Source: Flavobacterium sp. (GTDB taxonomy: Bacteria > Bacteroidota > Bacteroidia > Flavobacteriales > Flavobacteriaceae). Taken from it: a stretch of 39,298 nucleotides of DNA. Positions 26,239-34,307 of this stretch are shown one piece after another. The notes under the pieces are model-generated. The model ran no database searches, was not told the DNA's origin, and saw nothing but the letters and a program-made list of their open reading frames with translations. The stretch is taken from assembly GCA_030151255.1 (NCBI GenBank), contig JASLED010000076.1, forward strand, positions 1-39,298, read 5' to 3'. The stretch's first letter is position 1; each line of letters begins with the position of its first letter. The translations under genes and the position numbers were made by a program.

Positions 26239-27207
26239 ATGTCAGTTTTAATATATGCTGAATCGGCAGAAGGAAAATTTAAAAAAGTAGCATTAGAATT
26301 AGCTTCTTATGCAAAAAAAGTAGCAGATGCTTTAGGAACAACCGTTACGGCTGTTACAGTAAACGCTTCTGATGTAAACGAATTAGGAAAATACGGAGTT
26401 AGCAAAGTCTTAAAGATTTCTAACGATAAATTAAGCGTTTTCAATGCAAAAGCTTATGCAGATGTAATTAAACAAGCAGCTGTAAAAGAAGGAGCAAAAG
26501 TTGTTGTTTTATCATCATCAACAGATAGTTTATACGCAGCACCTGCAGTAGCAGTAGCTTTAGAAGCAGGACTTGCATCAAACGTTATTGCATTGCCAGA
26601 AAGTACTTCTCCTTTCGTAGTAAAAAGAAACGGATTTTCTAACAAAGGATTTAATTTTACAGAAATTGCTACAGATGTAAAAGTAATTGCTTTAGCAAAA
26701 AACTCTTACGGATTAGTAGAATCAGAAGTTGCAGTTGCAGCAGAAGATTTTGCACCAGCTTTAAACGATGCAGATTTTAGTTTAAAAGTAGAAAAAGTAG
26801 AAAAAGTATCAGGAAAAGTAACAATTGCAGATGCTGATATCGTTGTTTCAGGAGGTCGTGGAATGAAAGGACCAGAAAACTGGGGAATGATTGAAGAATT
26901 GGCAGATGTTTTAGGAGCTGCATTAGCTTGTTCTAAACCAGTATCAGATGTGGGTTGGAGATCTCACGAAGAGCACGTAGGGCAAACAGGAAAACCAGTA
27001 GCAGCAAACTTATACATTGCGGTTGGTATTTCTGGAGCTATTCAACATATTGCAGGGGTAAACTCATCAAAAGTAAAAGTGGTAATCAACACAGATCCAG
27101 AAGCACCTTTCTTTAAAGTAGCTGATTATGGTATTGTTGGAGATGCTTTCCAAGTATTACCTCAATTAATTGAAAAATTAAAAGAATTTAAAGCAAATAA
27201 TGCTTAA
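26239..27207 (+). CDS. etfA: Electron transfer flavoprotein, alpha subunit
   Basis: 322 aa. The N-terminal half resembles the beta-subunit fold. The C-terminal FAD-binding domain (about 195-320) shows SGGRGMKGPENW, DVGW, GQTGKPVAANLYIAVGISGAIQH and VVINTDPEAPFFKVADYGIVGD. Partner of EtfB directly upstream. A hairpin terminator follows at 27236-27282. Confidence 0.98.
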   Translation: MSVLIYAESAEGKFKKVALELASYAKKVADALGTTVTAVTVNASDVNELGKYGVSKVLKISNDKLSVFNAKAYADVIKQAAVKEGAKVVVLSSSTDSLYAAPAVAVALEAGLASNVIALPESTSPFVVKRNGFSNKGFNFTEIATDVKVIALAKNSYGLVESEVAVAAEDFAPALNDADFSLKVEKVEKVSGKVTIADADIVVSGGRGMKGPENWGMIEELADVLGAALACSKPVSDVGWRSHEEHVGQTGKPVAANLYIAVGISGAIQHIAGVNSSKVKVVINTDPEAPFFKVADYGIVGDAFQVLPQLIEKLKEFKANNA

Positions 27208-27235
27208 TAGATTCTTTTTAGAATAAATAATAGGT

Positions 27236-27282
27236 AACTAAAATCAAAGATTCCTTATCTTTGGTTTTAGTTATTTTTTTTT
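27236..27282 (+). terminator. Terminator of etfBA
   Basis: A 15-bp stem with one G-T pair (27236-27250 with 27258-27272, loop 7), followed by A and a run of eight T. The 3' arm contains a TAnnTTTG promoter box for the next gene. Confidence 0.88.
27256..27263 (+). promoter_or_regulatory. -7 promoter box of the bifunctional nuclease-thyA-folA-dnk operon
   Basis: TATCTTTG matches TAnnTTTG, 30 nt before the ATG at 27294. It lies inside the loop and 3' arm of the etfBA terminator. Confidence 0.5.
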
Positions 27283-27293
27283 ATAAAAAAGTT

Positions 27294-27911
27294 ATGAGTT
27301 TGATAAAGCTTATTGTTAAAGGTATATCATATAGTCATGCGCAAAATGGTGCGTATGCATTAATATTAGATGAAGAAATTGGAAACAGAAAACTTCCAAT
27401 TGTGATAGGGGCATTTGAAGCTCAGGCAATTGCAGTTGCAATTGAGGAAGAGATTAAACCACCAAGACCATTAACACACGATTTGTTTAAGAATTTTGCA
27501 GATGCATTTGATATTCAACTAACACATGTAATTGTTCACAAATTAGTAGATGGCGTTTTTTTTTCAAGTTTAGTATGGAAAAAAGATGGAAAAGAAGTTT
27601 TGTTAGATGCTCGCACTTCTGATGCAATTGCTTTATCTGTCCGATTTTCTGTGCCAATTTATACTTACCCAGATATAATGAACAAAGCAGGAATTATCTT
27701 AAACAATGAAAAACAAACCGAAGAGAATTTTTCAGAAGATAATATTGCAAATCAGGTAGAAGAATTTTTAGAATTCGATATCAACGAATCTGATTATAGT
27801 AAACATACTTTACAAGATTTAAATCGATTGCTTAATGAAGCTATTGTAAATGAAGATTATGAAACGGCAGCAGGTTTGCGTGATGAAATTACAAAAAGAG
27901 AAACTAATTAA
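27294..27911 (+). CDS. Bifunctional nuclease (BFN/DUF151) with C-terminal UvrB/UvrC motif
   Basis: 205 aa from the ATG at 27294. The N-terminal BFN domain (about 1-130) shows LPIVIGAFEAQAIAVAIE, PRPLTHDLFKNFADAF and LDARTSDAIALSVRF. After an acidic linker a UvrB/UvrC-type helix-turn-helix motif (about 168-203, LNRLLNEAIVNEDYETAAGLRDEI) ends the protein. BFN proteins have reported RNase/DNase activity; the role here is unknown. The frame is open to a TTG at 27261, but that lies in the promoter box, so the ATG is preferred. First gene of the nucleotide operon, 11 nt before thyA. Confidence 0.92.
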   Translation: MSLIKLIVKGISYSHAQNGAYALILDEEIGNRKLPIVIGAFEAQAIAVAIEEEIKPPRPLTHDLFKNFADAFDIQLTHVIVHKLVDGVFFSSLVWKKDGKEVLLDARTSDAIALSVRFSVPIYTYPDIMNKAGIILNNEKQTEENFSEDNIANQVEEFLEFDINESDYSKHTLQDLNRLLNEAIVNEDYETAAGLRDEITKRETN

Positions 27912-27922
27912 AACGTAAAACT

Positions 27923-28747
27923 ATGAAACAATATTTAAATTTAGTTCAAGAAGTTCTTGATAACGGAGTTCAAAAAGGCGATCGCACAGGCACTGGAACT
28001 AAAAGTATTTTTGGACATCAAATGCGTTTTAATTTAGCAGAAGGTTTTCCTTTAGTAACTACAAAAAAAGTTCATCTAAAATCGATTATTCACGAATTAC
28101 TTTGGTTTTTAAGAGGCGATACAAATATTGCTTATTTAAAAGAAAATGGCGTTCGCATTTGGGATGAATGGGCAGATGAAAATGGAGATTTAGGACCAGT
28201 TTATGGTCATCAATGGAGAAATTGGAATAGTGAAGGAATTGATCAGATAAAAGAAGTAATAGATACTTTAAAAACAAATCCAAATAGCCGTCGTATGATG
28301 GTAACTGCTTGGAATCCGAGTGTATTACCAGATACTTCTGTTTCATTTGCAGAAAATGTAGCCAATAATAAAGCTGCATTACCTCCGTGTCATTCATTGT
28401 TTCAGTTTTATGTAGCAGATGGTAAATTGTCTTGTCAATTATATCAACGCAGTGCCGATGTATTTCTAGGAGTTCCGTTCAATATTGCTTCTTATGCTTT
28501 ATTAACAATGATGGTGGCTCAGGTTTGTAATTTAGAACCAGGAGATTTTGTGCATACATTTGGAGATGTTCATATTTACAATAATCACATTGATCAGGTA
28601 AATTTACAATTGCAAAGAGAACCACTTCCTTTACCAATTATGAAAATCAACCCAGAAATAAAAGATATTTTTGAATTTACTTATGACGATTTTTCATTGG
28701 AAAATTATGAATCTCATCCTGCTATAAAAGGAAAAGTATCTGTATAA
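27923..28747 (+). CDS. thyA: Thymidylate synthase
   Basis: 274 aa. Makes dTMP from dUMP using methylene-tetrahydrofolate and releases dihydrofolate. The nucleophile is C156 in LPPCHSLFQFYV. RTGTGTKSIFG, WDEWADENGDLGPVYGHQWR, RSADVFLGVPFNIASYALL and the C-terminal family segments are complete. A short insertion at about 137-150 makes it slightly longer than the 264-aa E. coli enzyme. It is in an operon with folA, which recycles the dihydrofolate product. Confidence 0.99.
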   Translation: MKQYLNLVQEVLDNGVQKGDRTGTGTKSIFGHQMRFNLAEGFPLVTTKKVHLKSIIHELLWFLRGDTNIAYLKENGVRIWDEWADENGDLGPVYGHQWRNWNSEGIDQIKEVIDTLKTNPNSRRMMVTAWNPSVLPDTSVSFAENVANNKAALPPCHSLFQFYVADGKLSCQLYQRSADVFLGVPFNIASYALLTMMVAQVCNLEPGDFVHTFGDVHIYNNHIDQVNLQLQREPLPLPIMKINPEIKDIFEFTYDDFSLENYESHPAIKGKVSV

Positions 28748-28760
28748 AATAAAAAATGCT

Positions 28761-29144
28761 ATGGAAAAACAAGAAGCAATTAGACAATACGAATACGCAA
28801 AAGCACGAATAAAACAAAGACGAATGGTGTTGTTTCATTTAGTTGTTTTTGTATTAGGATCAGTAGCTATTTATGGTTATAATATGTGGGTGCAAAACCC
28901 AGAGGTAAGCGGTGTTTGGTGGGGATATGTTGTGGGAGCTTGGGCTCTATTAGTGTTCTTTCATGCAATAAATATATATATTGTAAATAGATTTATGGGT
29001 AAAGCTTGGCAAGAGCAAGAAACAGAGCGATTGGTAGTGTTACAGCAACAAAAAATTAAAGAATTACGCCTAAAAGTTGAAAAAGATTATCCTTTAGTAG
29101 ATGTGCAGCGCGATTTAAAACACAACAATAACGAACCAAAATAA
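28761..29144 (+). CDS. 2TM-domain membrane protein, unknown function
   Basis: 127 aa. A basic N-terminal helix (about 3-20), two membrane segments (about 22-42 and 53-75) and a charged C-terminal coiled-coil tail match the 2TM domain family, often found in Bacteroidota. The family has no established function that I know of. It lies 13 nt after thyA and 6 nt before folA, so it is cotranscribed with dTMP-synthesis enzymes. Confidence 0.85.
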   Translation: MEKQEAIRQYEYAKARIKQRRMVLFHLVVFVLGSVAIYGYNMWVQNPEVSGVWWGYVVGAWALLVFFHAINIYIVNRFMGKAWQEQETERLVVLQQQKIKELRLKVEKDYPLVDVQRDLKHNNNEPK

Positions 29145-29150
29145 TAGCAA

Positions 29151-29639
29151 ATGATTACCTTAATAGCAGCGGTTGGAGAAAATAATGTGTTAGGAAAAGA
29201 CAATAAAATTATATGGCATCTGCCAGATGATTTTAAGCATTTTAAGGAGTTAACATCTCATCATTATATTATTATGGGACGTAAAACATTTGAATCTTTT
29301 CCAAAACCTTTGCCAAACAGAACTCATATTGTTATAACAAGACAAAAAGATTATGTTATTGAGGCAGAAAATTGTTTTGTTGTTCATAGCCTAGAAAAAG
29401 CCATTAGCTTAGCAAACACAAACGAAGATATCTATGTAATTGGCGGAGGCGAAATTTATGCTTTAGCATGGCCAATTGCAGATAAAATAGAACTTACGCA
29501 AATACATCATTCTTTTGAAGGAGATGCTTTTTTTCCTCCATTTTCTAAAGCAAATTGGAAATTGGTAAAAGAAATATATCATCCAAAAGATGAAAAACAT
29601 TTATACGATTTTACTTTTCAAACCTTCTTAAAAAAGTAA
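29151..29639 (+). CDS. folA: Dihydrofolate reductase
   Basis: 162 aa, the normal chromosomal length. Reduces dihydrofolate to tetrahydrofolate with NADPH and is the target of trimethoprim. Visible are W22, the acidic residue D27 in HLPDDFKHF, the IMGRKTFESF cofactor-binding segment and the YVIGGGEIYA loop. In an operon with thyA upstream and, further on, a deoxynucleoside kinase. Confidence 0.98.
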   Translation: MITLIAAVGENNVLGKDNKIIWHLPDDFKHFKELTSHHYIIMGRKTFESFPKPLPNRTHIVITRQKDYVIEAENCFVVHSLEKAISLANTNEDIYVIGGGEIYALAWPIADKIELTQIHHSFEGDAFFPPFSKANWKLVKEIYHPKDEKHLYDFTFQTFLKK

Positions 29640-29641
29640 AT

Positions 29642-30436
29642 ATGAAAACGCTTTTTACAATTATAATTGCATTATTTTCTGTGTTAGGTTGGGGGCAACA
29701 ATCCATCAACGCAACATTGATAAATAAAGAAACATTAAAGGAAAATGAAATTTTTCTGGCTAGAGATTTGTTTGATAATGTATATACGTTAGATGGCGAT
29801 GTGTTGAAAAAGCGTAGCAAATATTCAAATAATCAATTTAGTTTACCAAAGCTAGGAAAATTAACTCAGGTAGATTTAACCAATTCTTTATTTCTTGTTT
29901 TGTATTATGGCGATTTTAGAACAATTGTTTTGTTGAGTAAAGAATTTTCGCTGTTAAATACAATCGATTTACCCTCTCGTTTTCCAAATCTAGATCCGGC
30001 TTATGTAGCTACAAGCACAGGAAAAAATTTATGGATTGTAAATCAGGCAAATCGTTCGGTGGTTTTGTATAATTTAAGTACTTTAGTCCTGCGAACAGTT
30101 ACTACTTTTAAAGAGAGTGGAATAAAAACATATCAGTCAAATTTAAATAATTTGTATTGGGTTACCACTAATAATGTAGTAAATGGAATAGATATTCATG
30201 GCAACGAAACATTAAAGTATGATTTAGCTACAGATTACGATCAACTTCAAATTCTGAATAACGAACAACTTTTTTATTTGTACAAAAATAAAATCTACTT
30301 TGTTGATATAGTGAAGAATAAAAAATATGAAATTCAAATTGAAGAAAAAACAATTTTAAGCTTCTTTTATAACACTCAAAAATTGAGTATTTTCGCAGAT
30401 CAAAAATTAAGTAATTATCAAATAAAGTTACCATAA
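29642..30436 (+). CDS. Exported protein of unknown function, possibly a beta-propeller
   Basis: 264 aa. A signal peptide (about 1-19, ending VLGWGQ) precedes a mature part of short repeating beta-rich units (IFLARDLFDNVYTLDGDVLKKRS, LFLVLYYGDFRTIVLL, LWIVNQANRSVVLYNL, LYWVTTNNVVNGIDI, LFYLYKNKIYFVDI). These look like successive propeller blades, though no named domain can be assigned. It begins 2 nt after the folA stop, and its own stop overlaps the next start (TAATG), so it is tightly coupled to the nucleotide genes despite being exported. Function unknown. Confidence 0.82.
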   Translation: MKTLFTIIIALFSVLGWGQQSINATLINKETLKENEIFLARDLFDNVYTLDGDVLKKRSKYSNNQFSLPKLGKLTQVDLTNSLFLVLYYGDFRTIVLLSKEFSLLNTIDLPSRFPNLDPAYVATSTGKNLWIVNQANRSVVLYNLSTLVLRTVTTFKESGIKTYQSNLNNLYWVTTNNVVNGIDIHGNETLKYDLATDYDQLQILNNEQLFYLYKNKIYFVDIVKNKKYEIQIEEKTILSFFYNTQKLSIFADQKLSNYQIKLP

Positions 30437-31056
30437 TGCATATAGCTATTGCTGGAAATATTGGCGCAGGAAAAACAACATTAACAGATTTATTGGCAAA
30501 ACACTATGGATGGGAACCACATTATGAAGATGTGGTAGATAATCCGTATTTAGACGACTTTTATCATTCAATGGATAGATGGTCGTTTAACTTGCAGGTT
30601 TATTTTTTAAACAGTCGTTTTCGTCAAGTACTTCAAATTAGACAAAGTGGTAAGTCAATTATTCAGGATAGAACAATCTATGAAGATGCGCATATTTTTG
30701 CACCTAATTTACATGCAATGGGATTAATGTCAAATAGAGATTTTAATAATTATTCATCTTTATTTGAATTGATGCAAGAATTGGTGGCTGCACCAGATTT
30801 ATTAATTTATTTACGAAGCACAGTTCCTAATTTAGTAGGGCAGATTCACAAAAGAGGAAGAGAATATGAAAATTCTATTTCTATTGAATATTTGAGTGGA
30901 TTGAATAAGCGCTACGAAGATTGGATAAAAAATTATAGTAAAGGTCGTTTATTAATCATTGATGTAGATGATTTAGATTTTGTTGAAAAACCAGAAGATT
31001 TAGGTTTTATTATCGATAAAATTGACGCAGAAATAAACGGTTTATTTCAACAATAA
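30436..31056 (+). CDS. Deoxynucleoside kinase
   Basis: 206 aa. P-loop GNIGAGKTT (7-15), the DR(T/S) motif in IIQDRTIYEDAHIF, LIYLRSTV and the lid arginines in IHKRGREYE place it in the dNK/dGK/dCK family, which phosphorylates deoxynucleosides for salvage. Specificity cannot be decided. Start overlaps the stop of the previous gene by 1 nt. Last gene of the operon, followed by a strong hairpin. Confidence 0.95.
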   Translation: MHIAIAGNIGAGKTTLTDLLAKHYGWEPHYEDVVDNPYLDDFYHSMDRWSFNLQVYFLNSRFRQVLQIRQSGKSIIQDRTIYEDAHIFAPNLHAMGLMSNRDFNNYSSLFELMQELVAAPDLLIYLRSTVPNLVGQIHKRGREYENSISIEYLSGLNKRYEDWIKNYSKGRLLIIDVDDLDFVEKPEDLGFIIDKIDAEINGLFQQ

Positions 31057-31089
31057 AAAAAAGGTACTTCATTGAAGTACCTTTTTTTA
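31055..31089. terminator. Bidirectional terminator between dnk and gldA
   Basis: A-run, GGTACTTC, short loop, GAAGTACC, T-run. The A and T tracts on both sides serve both convergent genes, and the hairpin overlaps the gldA stop codon. Confidence 0.93.
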
Positions 31090-31992
31090 TGCTTCTGTTG
31101 AGGTATATTCTCTAAAAAGCTTTTCTAAGTTTTTATTTTTTGGCTGTAATGAAAGTGTTTTTAAACCTTGTTCTTGCGCAAAATCATAAACTGTGGCACG
31201 ATAATCTTTATCAATCGGAAAGGTAAGTTCCCATTCAGTATCATGTATGTGTGTGGCTTTTATTAAGTTTTTAATCTTATTGATGAATTCTATTTCAATT
31301 TTAAAATCAAATTCTACCGAAATAATCTGCTCATCTTGTTTTTCTAGTAAATCGGTCAATAACTGATCAGCAATAATGTTTCCTTTTTTAATAATAATTA
31401 CGCGATCGCAAATAGCTTCTACTTCTTGCATAATATGTGTAGAAAGAAAAACAGTTTTGTCTTTTCCAACCGTTTTAATCAATTCTCTAATTTCTACCAA
31501 TTGGTTTGGATCCAAACCTGTTGTGGGTTCATCTAAAATAAGTACATTCGGATTGTGCAAAAGAGCTGTGGCAATTCCAACACGTTGACGATATCCTTTA
31601 GATAAATGACCAATTTGTTTATGAGCTTCTGGTTCTAATCCTGTTAATAGAATTACCTCTTCAATGCGTTCTTTGTTTACGTTGTAAATAGATGCGTTAA
31701 ATTGTAAATATTCTCTAACATACATATCTAAATAAAGCGGATTGTGCTCAGGTAAATACCCGATAGATTGCTGTACTTTTTTGGTTTGGGTTTCTACATC
31801 AAATTCGTTAATGTAAGCCTTACCTTCATCACTATGGATAAAAGTAGTTAGAATTTTCATTAAGGTAGATTTTCCAGCTCCATTCGGACCTAAAAAACCC
31901 ACTATTTGTCCTTTCGGAATACTAAAGCTAATATCGTTTAGCGCTTTTTGTTCACCGTAATATTTGCTGATGTTTTCTACTTTTATAGACAT
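31087..31992 (-). CDS. gldA: Gliding-motility ABC transporter ATPase GldA
   Basis: 301 aa. ABC ATPase with Walker A GPNGAGKS (35-42), signature LSKGYRQR (130-137), Walker B VLILDEP (150-156) and the switch His H186, followed by a DUF4162-like tail of about 80 residues. The sequence, including SIGYLPEHNPLYLDMYVREYL and DPNQLVEIRELIK, closely resembles my memory of flavobacterial GldA, which acts with GldF and GldG. These permease genes are not next to it, which is also usual. A generic ABC-2 exporter ATPase is the alternative. Confidence 0.9.
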   Translation of the reverse strand: MSIKVENISKYYGEQKALNDISFSIPKGQIVGFLGPNGAGKSTLMKILTTFIHSDEGKAYINEFDVETQTKKVQQSIGYLPEHNPLYLDMYVREYLQFNASIYNVNKERIEEVILLTGLEPEAHKQIGHLSKGYRQRVGIATALLHNPNVLILDEPTTGLDPNQLVEIRELIKTVGKDKTVFLSTHIMQEVEAICDRVIIIKKGNIIADQLLTDLLEKQDEQIISVEFDFKIEIEFINKIKNLIKATHIHDTEWELTFPIDKDYRATVYDFAQEQGLKTLSLQPKNKNLEKLFREYTSTEA

Positions 31993-32015
31993 AGTACCGT
32001 TGTGATTAATGAAAA

Positions 32016-32023
32016 CAAATGTA
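32016..32023 (-). promoter_or_regulatory. -7 promoter box upstream of gldA
   Basis: The minus strand reads TACATTTG (TAnnTTTG), 23 nt before the gldA ATG. Confidence 0.6.
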
Positions 32024-32036
32024 GATAAAAATAATG

Positions 32037-32420
32037 TTAAAATCCGAGAGAGATGCTGATTGCAATAATAAAAATGACAATTAACGTGATTATCACATAC
32101 ATTTTGTCTTTTTCCAACATAAAAGAAAATAAAGAAAGAATTAAACGCACAATTGGAATTAAAAACAAAAGAAGAATTCCTAAGAATATAATTGACTCGC
32201 CATTGAATGTGCCAATTCCTTTCAATATTTCTTGAATTACGACAATTATATTTTCATTTTTTTCTTCAAAATGCGTAAATGAAATTGTTTCTGCTGATTG
32301 AGATGCAAGTAAGATGATTCCACCTAAGGTAGAAACAGACAGAGAAATGATAACGCCGTATCTTAATACATTTCCAATAATTTTTTGAAGATATTTATCC
32401 GTAAAATAGTAAAAACTCAT
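32037..32420 (-). CDS. DUF1634 small membrane protein
   Basis: 127 aa with three membrane segments (about 19-39, 74-97, 106-126) and a short polar loop. The N-terminal LQKIIGNVLRYGVIISLSVSTLGGIILL fits the DUF1634 family, which typically accompanies TauE/SafE exporters, as here, where it starts 11 nt after the exporter. Its function is not established; a subunit or accessory of the exporter is the obvious guess. Confidence 0.85.
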   Translation of the reverse strand: MSFYYFTDKYLQKIIGNVLRYGVIISLSVSTLGGIILLASQSAETISFTHFEEKNENIIVVIQEILKGIGTFNGESIIFLGILLLFLIPIVRLILSLFSFMLEKDKMYVIITLIVIFIIAISISLGF

Positions 32421-32431
32421 AATTCTAATCG

Positions 32432-33274
32432 TTAAATTTTACCTGTAATACCGTTATAAATCATATTAATTGCAATAATAAAGATTAATATGGCAAAAAA
32501 TAGTTTTAGTTTTTTTGTGTTGGTTTTCATCAATACTTTGGCACCAACCATTGAACCAATTAAAACACCAATAATTACAGGCATACAAATTTTGGGTTCA
32601 ATATATCCTTTCTGAATATAAATTACAGAACTTGCAATGGCAGTTACTCCCATCATAAAATTGCTGGTTGTGGTAGAAACTTTAAAGGGGATTTTCATAA
32701 TAGTATCCATGGCAATTACTTTAAATGCTCCAGAACCAATTCCTAGTAATCCAGACATCATTCCAGCAATTCCCATCATACTAAAACCTCCAACAACATT
32801 TTTCATGCTATAGTGTAGCTCTTCTCCGTTTTCGGTTGGGTAACTTCCAGATAGTTTTAATTGTTTTGCTAGTGTGCTTCCTTGTGCTGGTAAAATTAAA
32901 TGTTCTTCTTTTTTTCTAATTCCATTAATTGACGAAAAAATAAGCGTTGCTCCAAAAATAATAGCTAAAACAGATGTAGGAGCATTAGTAGAAATTAAAG
33001 CTCCAATTACAGCACCTGCAGTTGTTGCTATTTCTAAAAACATACCCAAACGCATATTTGTAATTCCTTCTCGAACATAAGCAGATGCAGATCCTGATGA
33101 AGTTGCAATTACGGCAACTAATGCAGTTCCGATGGCGTAGTGAATATCCACACCCAAAAAAACAGAAAGTAAAGGAATAATAATAATTCCACCACCTAAG
33201 CCAGACAACGATCCAACAAAGCCTGCGGTAAAAGCACCTATCAGTAAAATAAGTGTAAAGAGCAAAAGCGACAT
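32432..33274 (-). CDS. TauE/SafE-family anion exporter
   Basis: 280 aa, eight or so membrane segments in two related halves. The N-terminal GFVGSLSGLGGGIIIIPLLSVFLGVDIHYAIGTAL and the mid-protein GMMSGLLGIGSGAFKVIAMDTIMKIPFKVSTTTSNFMM repeat the family's paired motif. Family members are thought to export sulfite, sulfoacetate or related anions. The substrate is unknown; no sulfur-metabolism gene is nearby. Operon with the DUF1634 gene. Confidence 0.92.
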   Translation of the reverse strand: MSLLLFTLILLIGAFTAGFVGSLSGLGGGIIIIPLLSVFLGVDIHYAIGTALVAVIATSSGSASAYVREGITNMRLGMFLEIATTAGAVIGALISTNAPTSVLAIIFGATLIFSSINGIRKKEEHLILPAQGSTLAKQLKLSGSYPTENGEELHYSMKNVVGGFSMMGIAGMMSGLLGIGSGAFKVIAMDTIMKIPFKVSTTTSNFMMGVTAIASSVIYIQKGYIEPKICMPVIIGVLIGSMVGAKVLMKTNTKKLKLFFAILIFIIAINMIYNGITGKI

Positions 33275-33418
33275 GGTAAATTAGTTTAAATGAAAAATAA
33301 AATTATTAATTATTATGTATAAAGCGGTCATTTTTATTCTTTAAAATTGAAATTTTTTTAAGTAAAATGGTTTTACGATTGTTTTTTGATATAAAATATA
33401 AATAAAAATAGAATAACA
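33275..33418. other. Intergenic region between TauE/SafE and SRPBCC genes
   Basis: AT-rich divergent region. No ORF, and no exact TAnnTTTG box on the minus strand for the exporter gene. The SRPBCC promoter candidate follows at 33419-33426. Confidence 0.4.
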
Positions 33419-33426
33419 TAATTTTG
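33419..33426 (+). promoter_or_regulatory. Candidate -7 promoter box of the SRPBCC gene
   Basis: TAATTTTG matches TAnnTTTG, about 100 nt before the ATG. A second, weaker TTACTTTG follows at 33430-33437. Either gives a long leader. Confidence 0.4.
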
Positions 33427-33525
33427 TAATTACTTTGCTAAGAGATAATAAAGAATATTCAAAAGATAAAAACTATTTTTGATTTTCAATAAAAGTAATA
33501 ATCATTTAACTAATAATATATCAAT

Positions 33526-34068
33526 ATGAAAAAACTAACCAATATTTTACTACTAATTGCGGCTATTCTTGCTATTCCTTTAATTGTAGCATTATTTGTG
33601 AAAAAAGATTATAGTGCCGAAAGAGAAATTATTATTGAAAAACCAAATCAAGAAGTATTTAATTATGTAAAGTATTTGAAAAATCAGGATAATTATAGCA
33701 AATGGAACAATATGGATCCAGATATGAAAAAATCATATTCAGGAGTTGACGGAACCGTTGGATTTATTTCAAGATGGAAAAGTGATAAAAAAGATGTAGG
33801 TGTTGGCGAACAAGAAATTAAAGCAATAGATCAAGGAAAACGCATTGATTTTGAACTTCGCTTTTTAGAACCTTTTCAGGCAACAGAACCTGCTTTTATA
33901 ACAACAAAAGCTGTAACAGATAATCAAACTATGGTGGTTTGGGGTTTTGAAGGTAAAATGGATTACCCGATGAACTTAATGTTGTTGTTTATGGATATGG
34001 AAGAAATGATTGGAAATGATTTACAAGAAGGTTTAGAAAATCTAAAAGTGATTTTAGAAAATAAATAA
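33526..34068 (+). CDS. Membrane-anchored SRPBCC (polyketide-cyclase-like) protein
   Basis: 180 aa. One N-terminal membrane segment (about 5-25) precedes an SRPBCC/START-like fold (about 30-178: SAEREIIIEKPNQEVFNYVKYLKNQDNYSKWN at the start, GFEGKMDYPMNLM and a long C-terminal helix). Such domains bind hydrophobic ligands in a helix-grip pocket; the ligand is unknown. The mature domain should face the periplasm. Monocistronic. Confidence 0.88.
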   Translation: MKKLTNILLLIAAILAIPLIVALFVKKDYSAEREIIIEKPNQEVFNYVKYLKNQDNYSKWNNMDPDMKKSYSGVDGTVGFISRWKSDKKDVGVGEQEIKAIDQGKRIDFELRFLEPFQATEPAFITTKAVTDNQTMVVWGFEGKMDYPMNLMLLFMDMEEMIGNDLQEGLENLKVILENK

Positions 34069-34278
34069 CCTTGATTTAAATTGTTTTTTTGTATTCTAAA
34101 TCAGCTATTTCTATTAAAAAATATTAGAATAAATTTAGTAATTGATCTTTATCGATTAATTAAATAAATTATTGATGTTTATATATATATGTTTTTTTAT
34201 TTTTTATGTAAAATTTTATTTTAAATTTATGTATTGTAAATAATTAATTTAATATATAGAAAATAGTTTATTACTTCT
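34069..34278. other. Very AT-rich intergenic stretch upstream of DAHP synthase
   Basis: About 210 bp, nearly pure A/T between 34140 and 34260. Contains weak inverted repeats (34072-34078 with 34097-34103; 34092-34099 with 34124-34131) that exclude each other and lack a good T-run, so no clear terminator. The A/T tract could act as an upstream promoter element. Confidence 0.4.
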
Positions 34279-34286
34279 TAAATTTG
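34279..34286 (+). promoter_or_regulatory. -7 promoter box of DAHP synthase-chorismate mutase
   Basis: TAAATTTG matches TAnnTTTG, 21 nt before the ATG. Confidence 0.65.
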
Positions 34287-34307
34287 TAATGAACGAAAAA
34301 GTGAGAA

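Noticed and set aside
32037..33274. TauE/SafE plus DUF1634 as a new transport system
   Set aside because: This pairing is already common in bacteria; only the substrate is open.
34140..34260. Nearly pure A/T tract as a possible replication origin
   Set aside because: No DnaA-box cluster was seen, and dnaA, dnaN or similar genes are absent.
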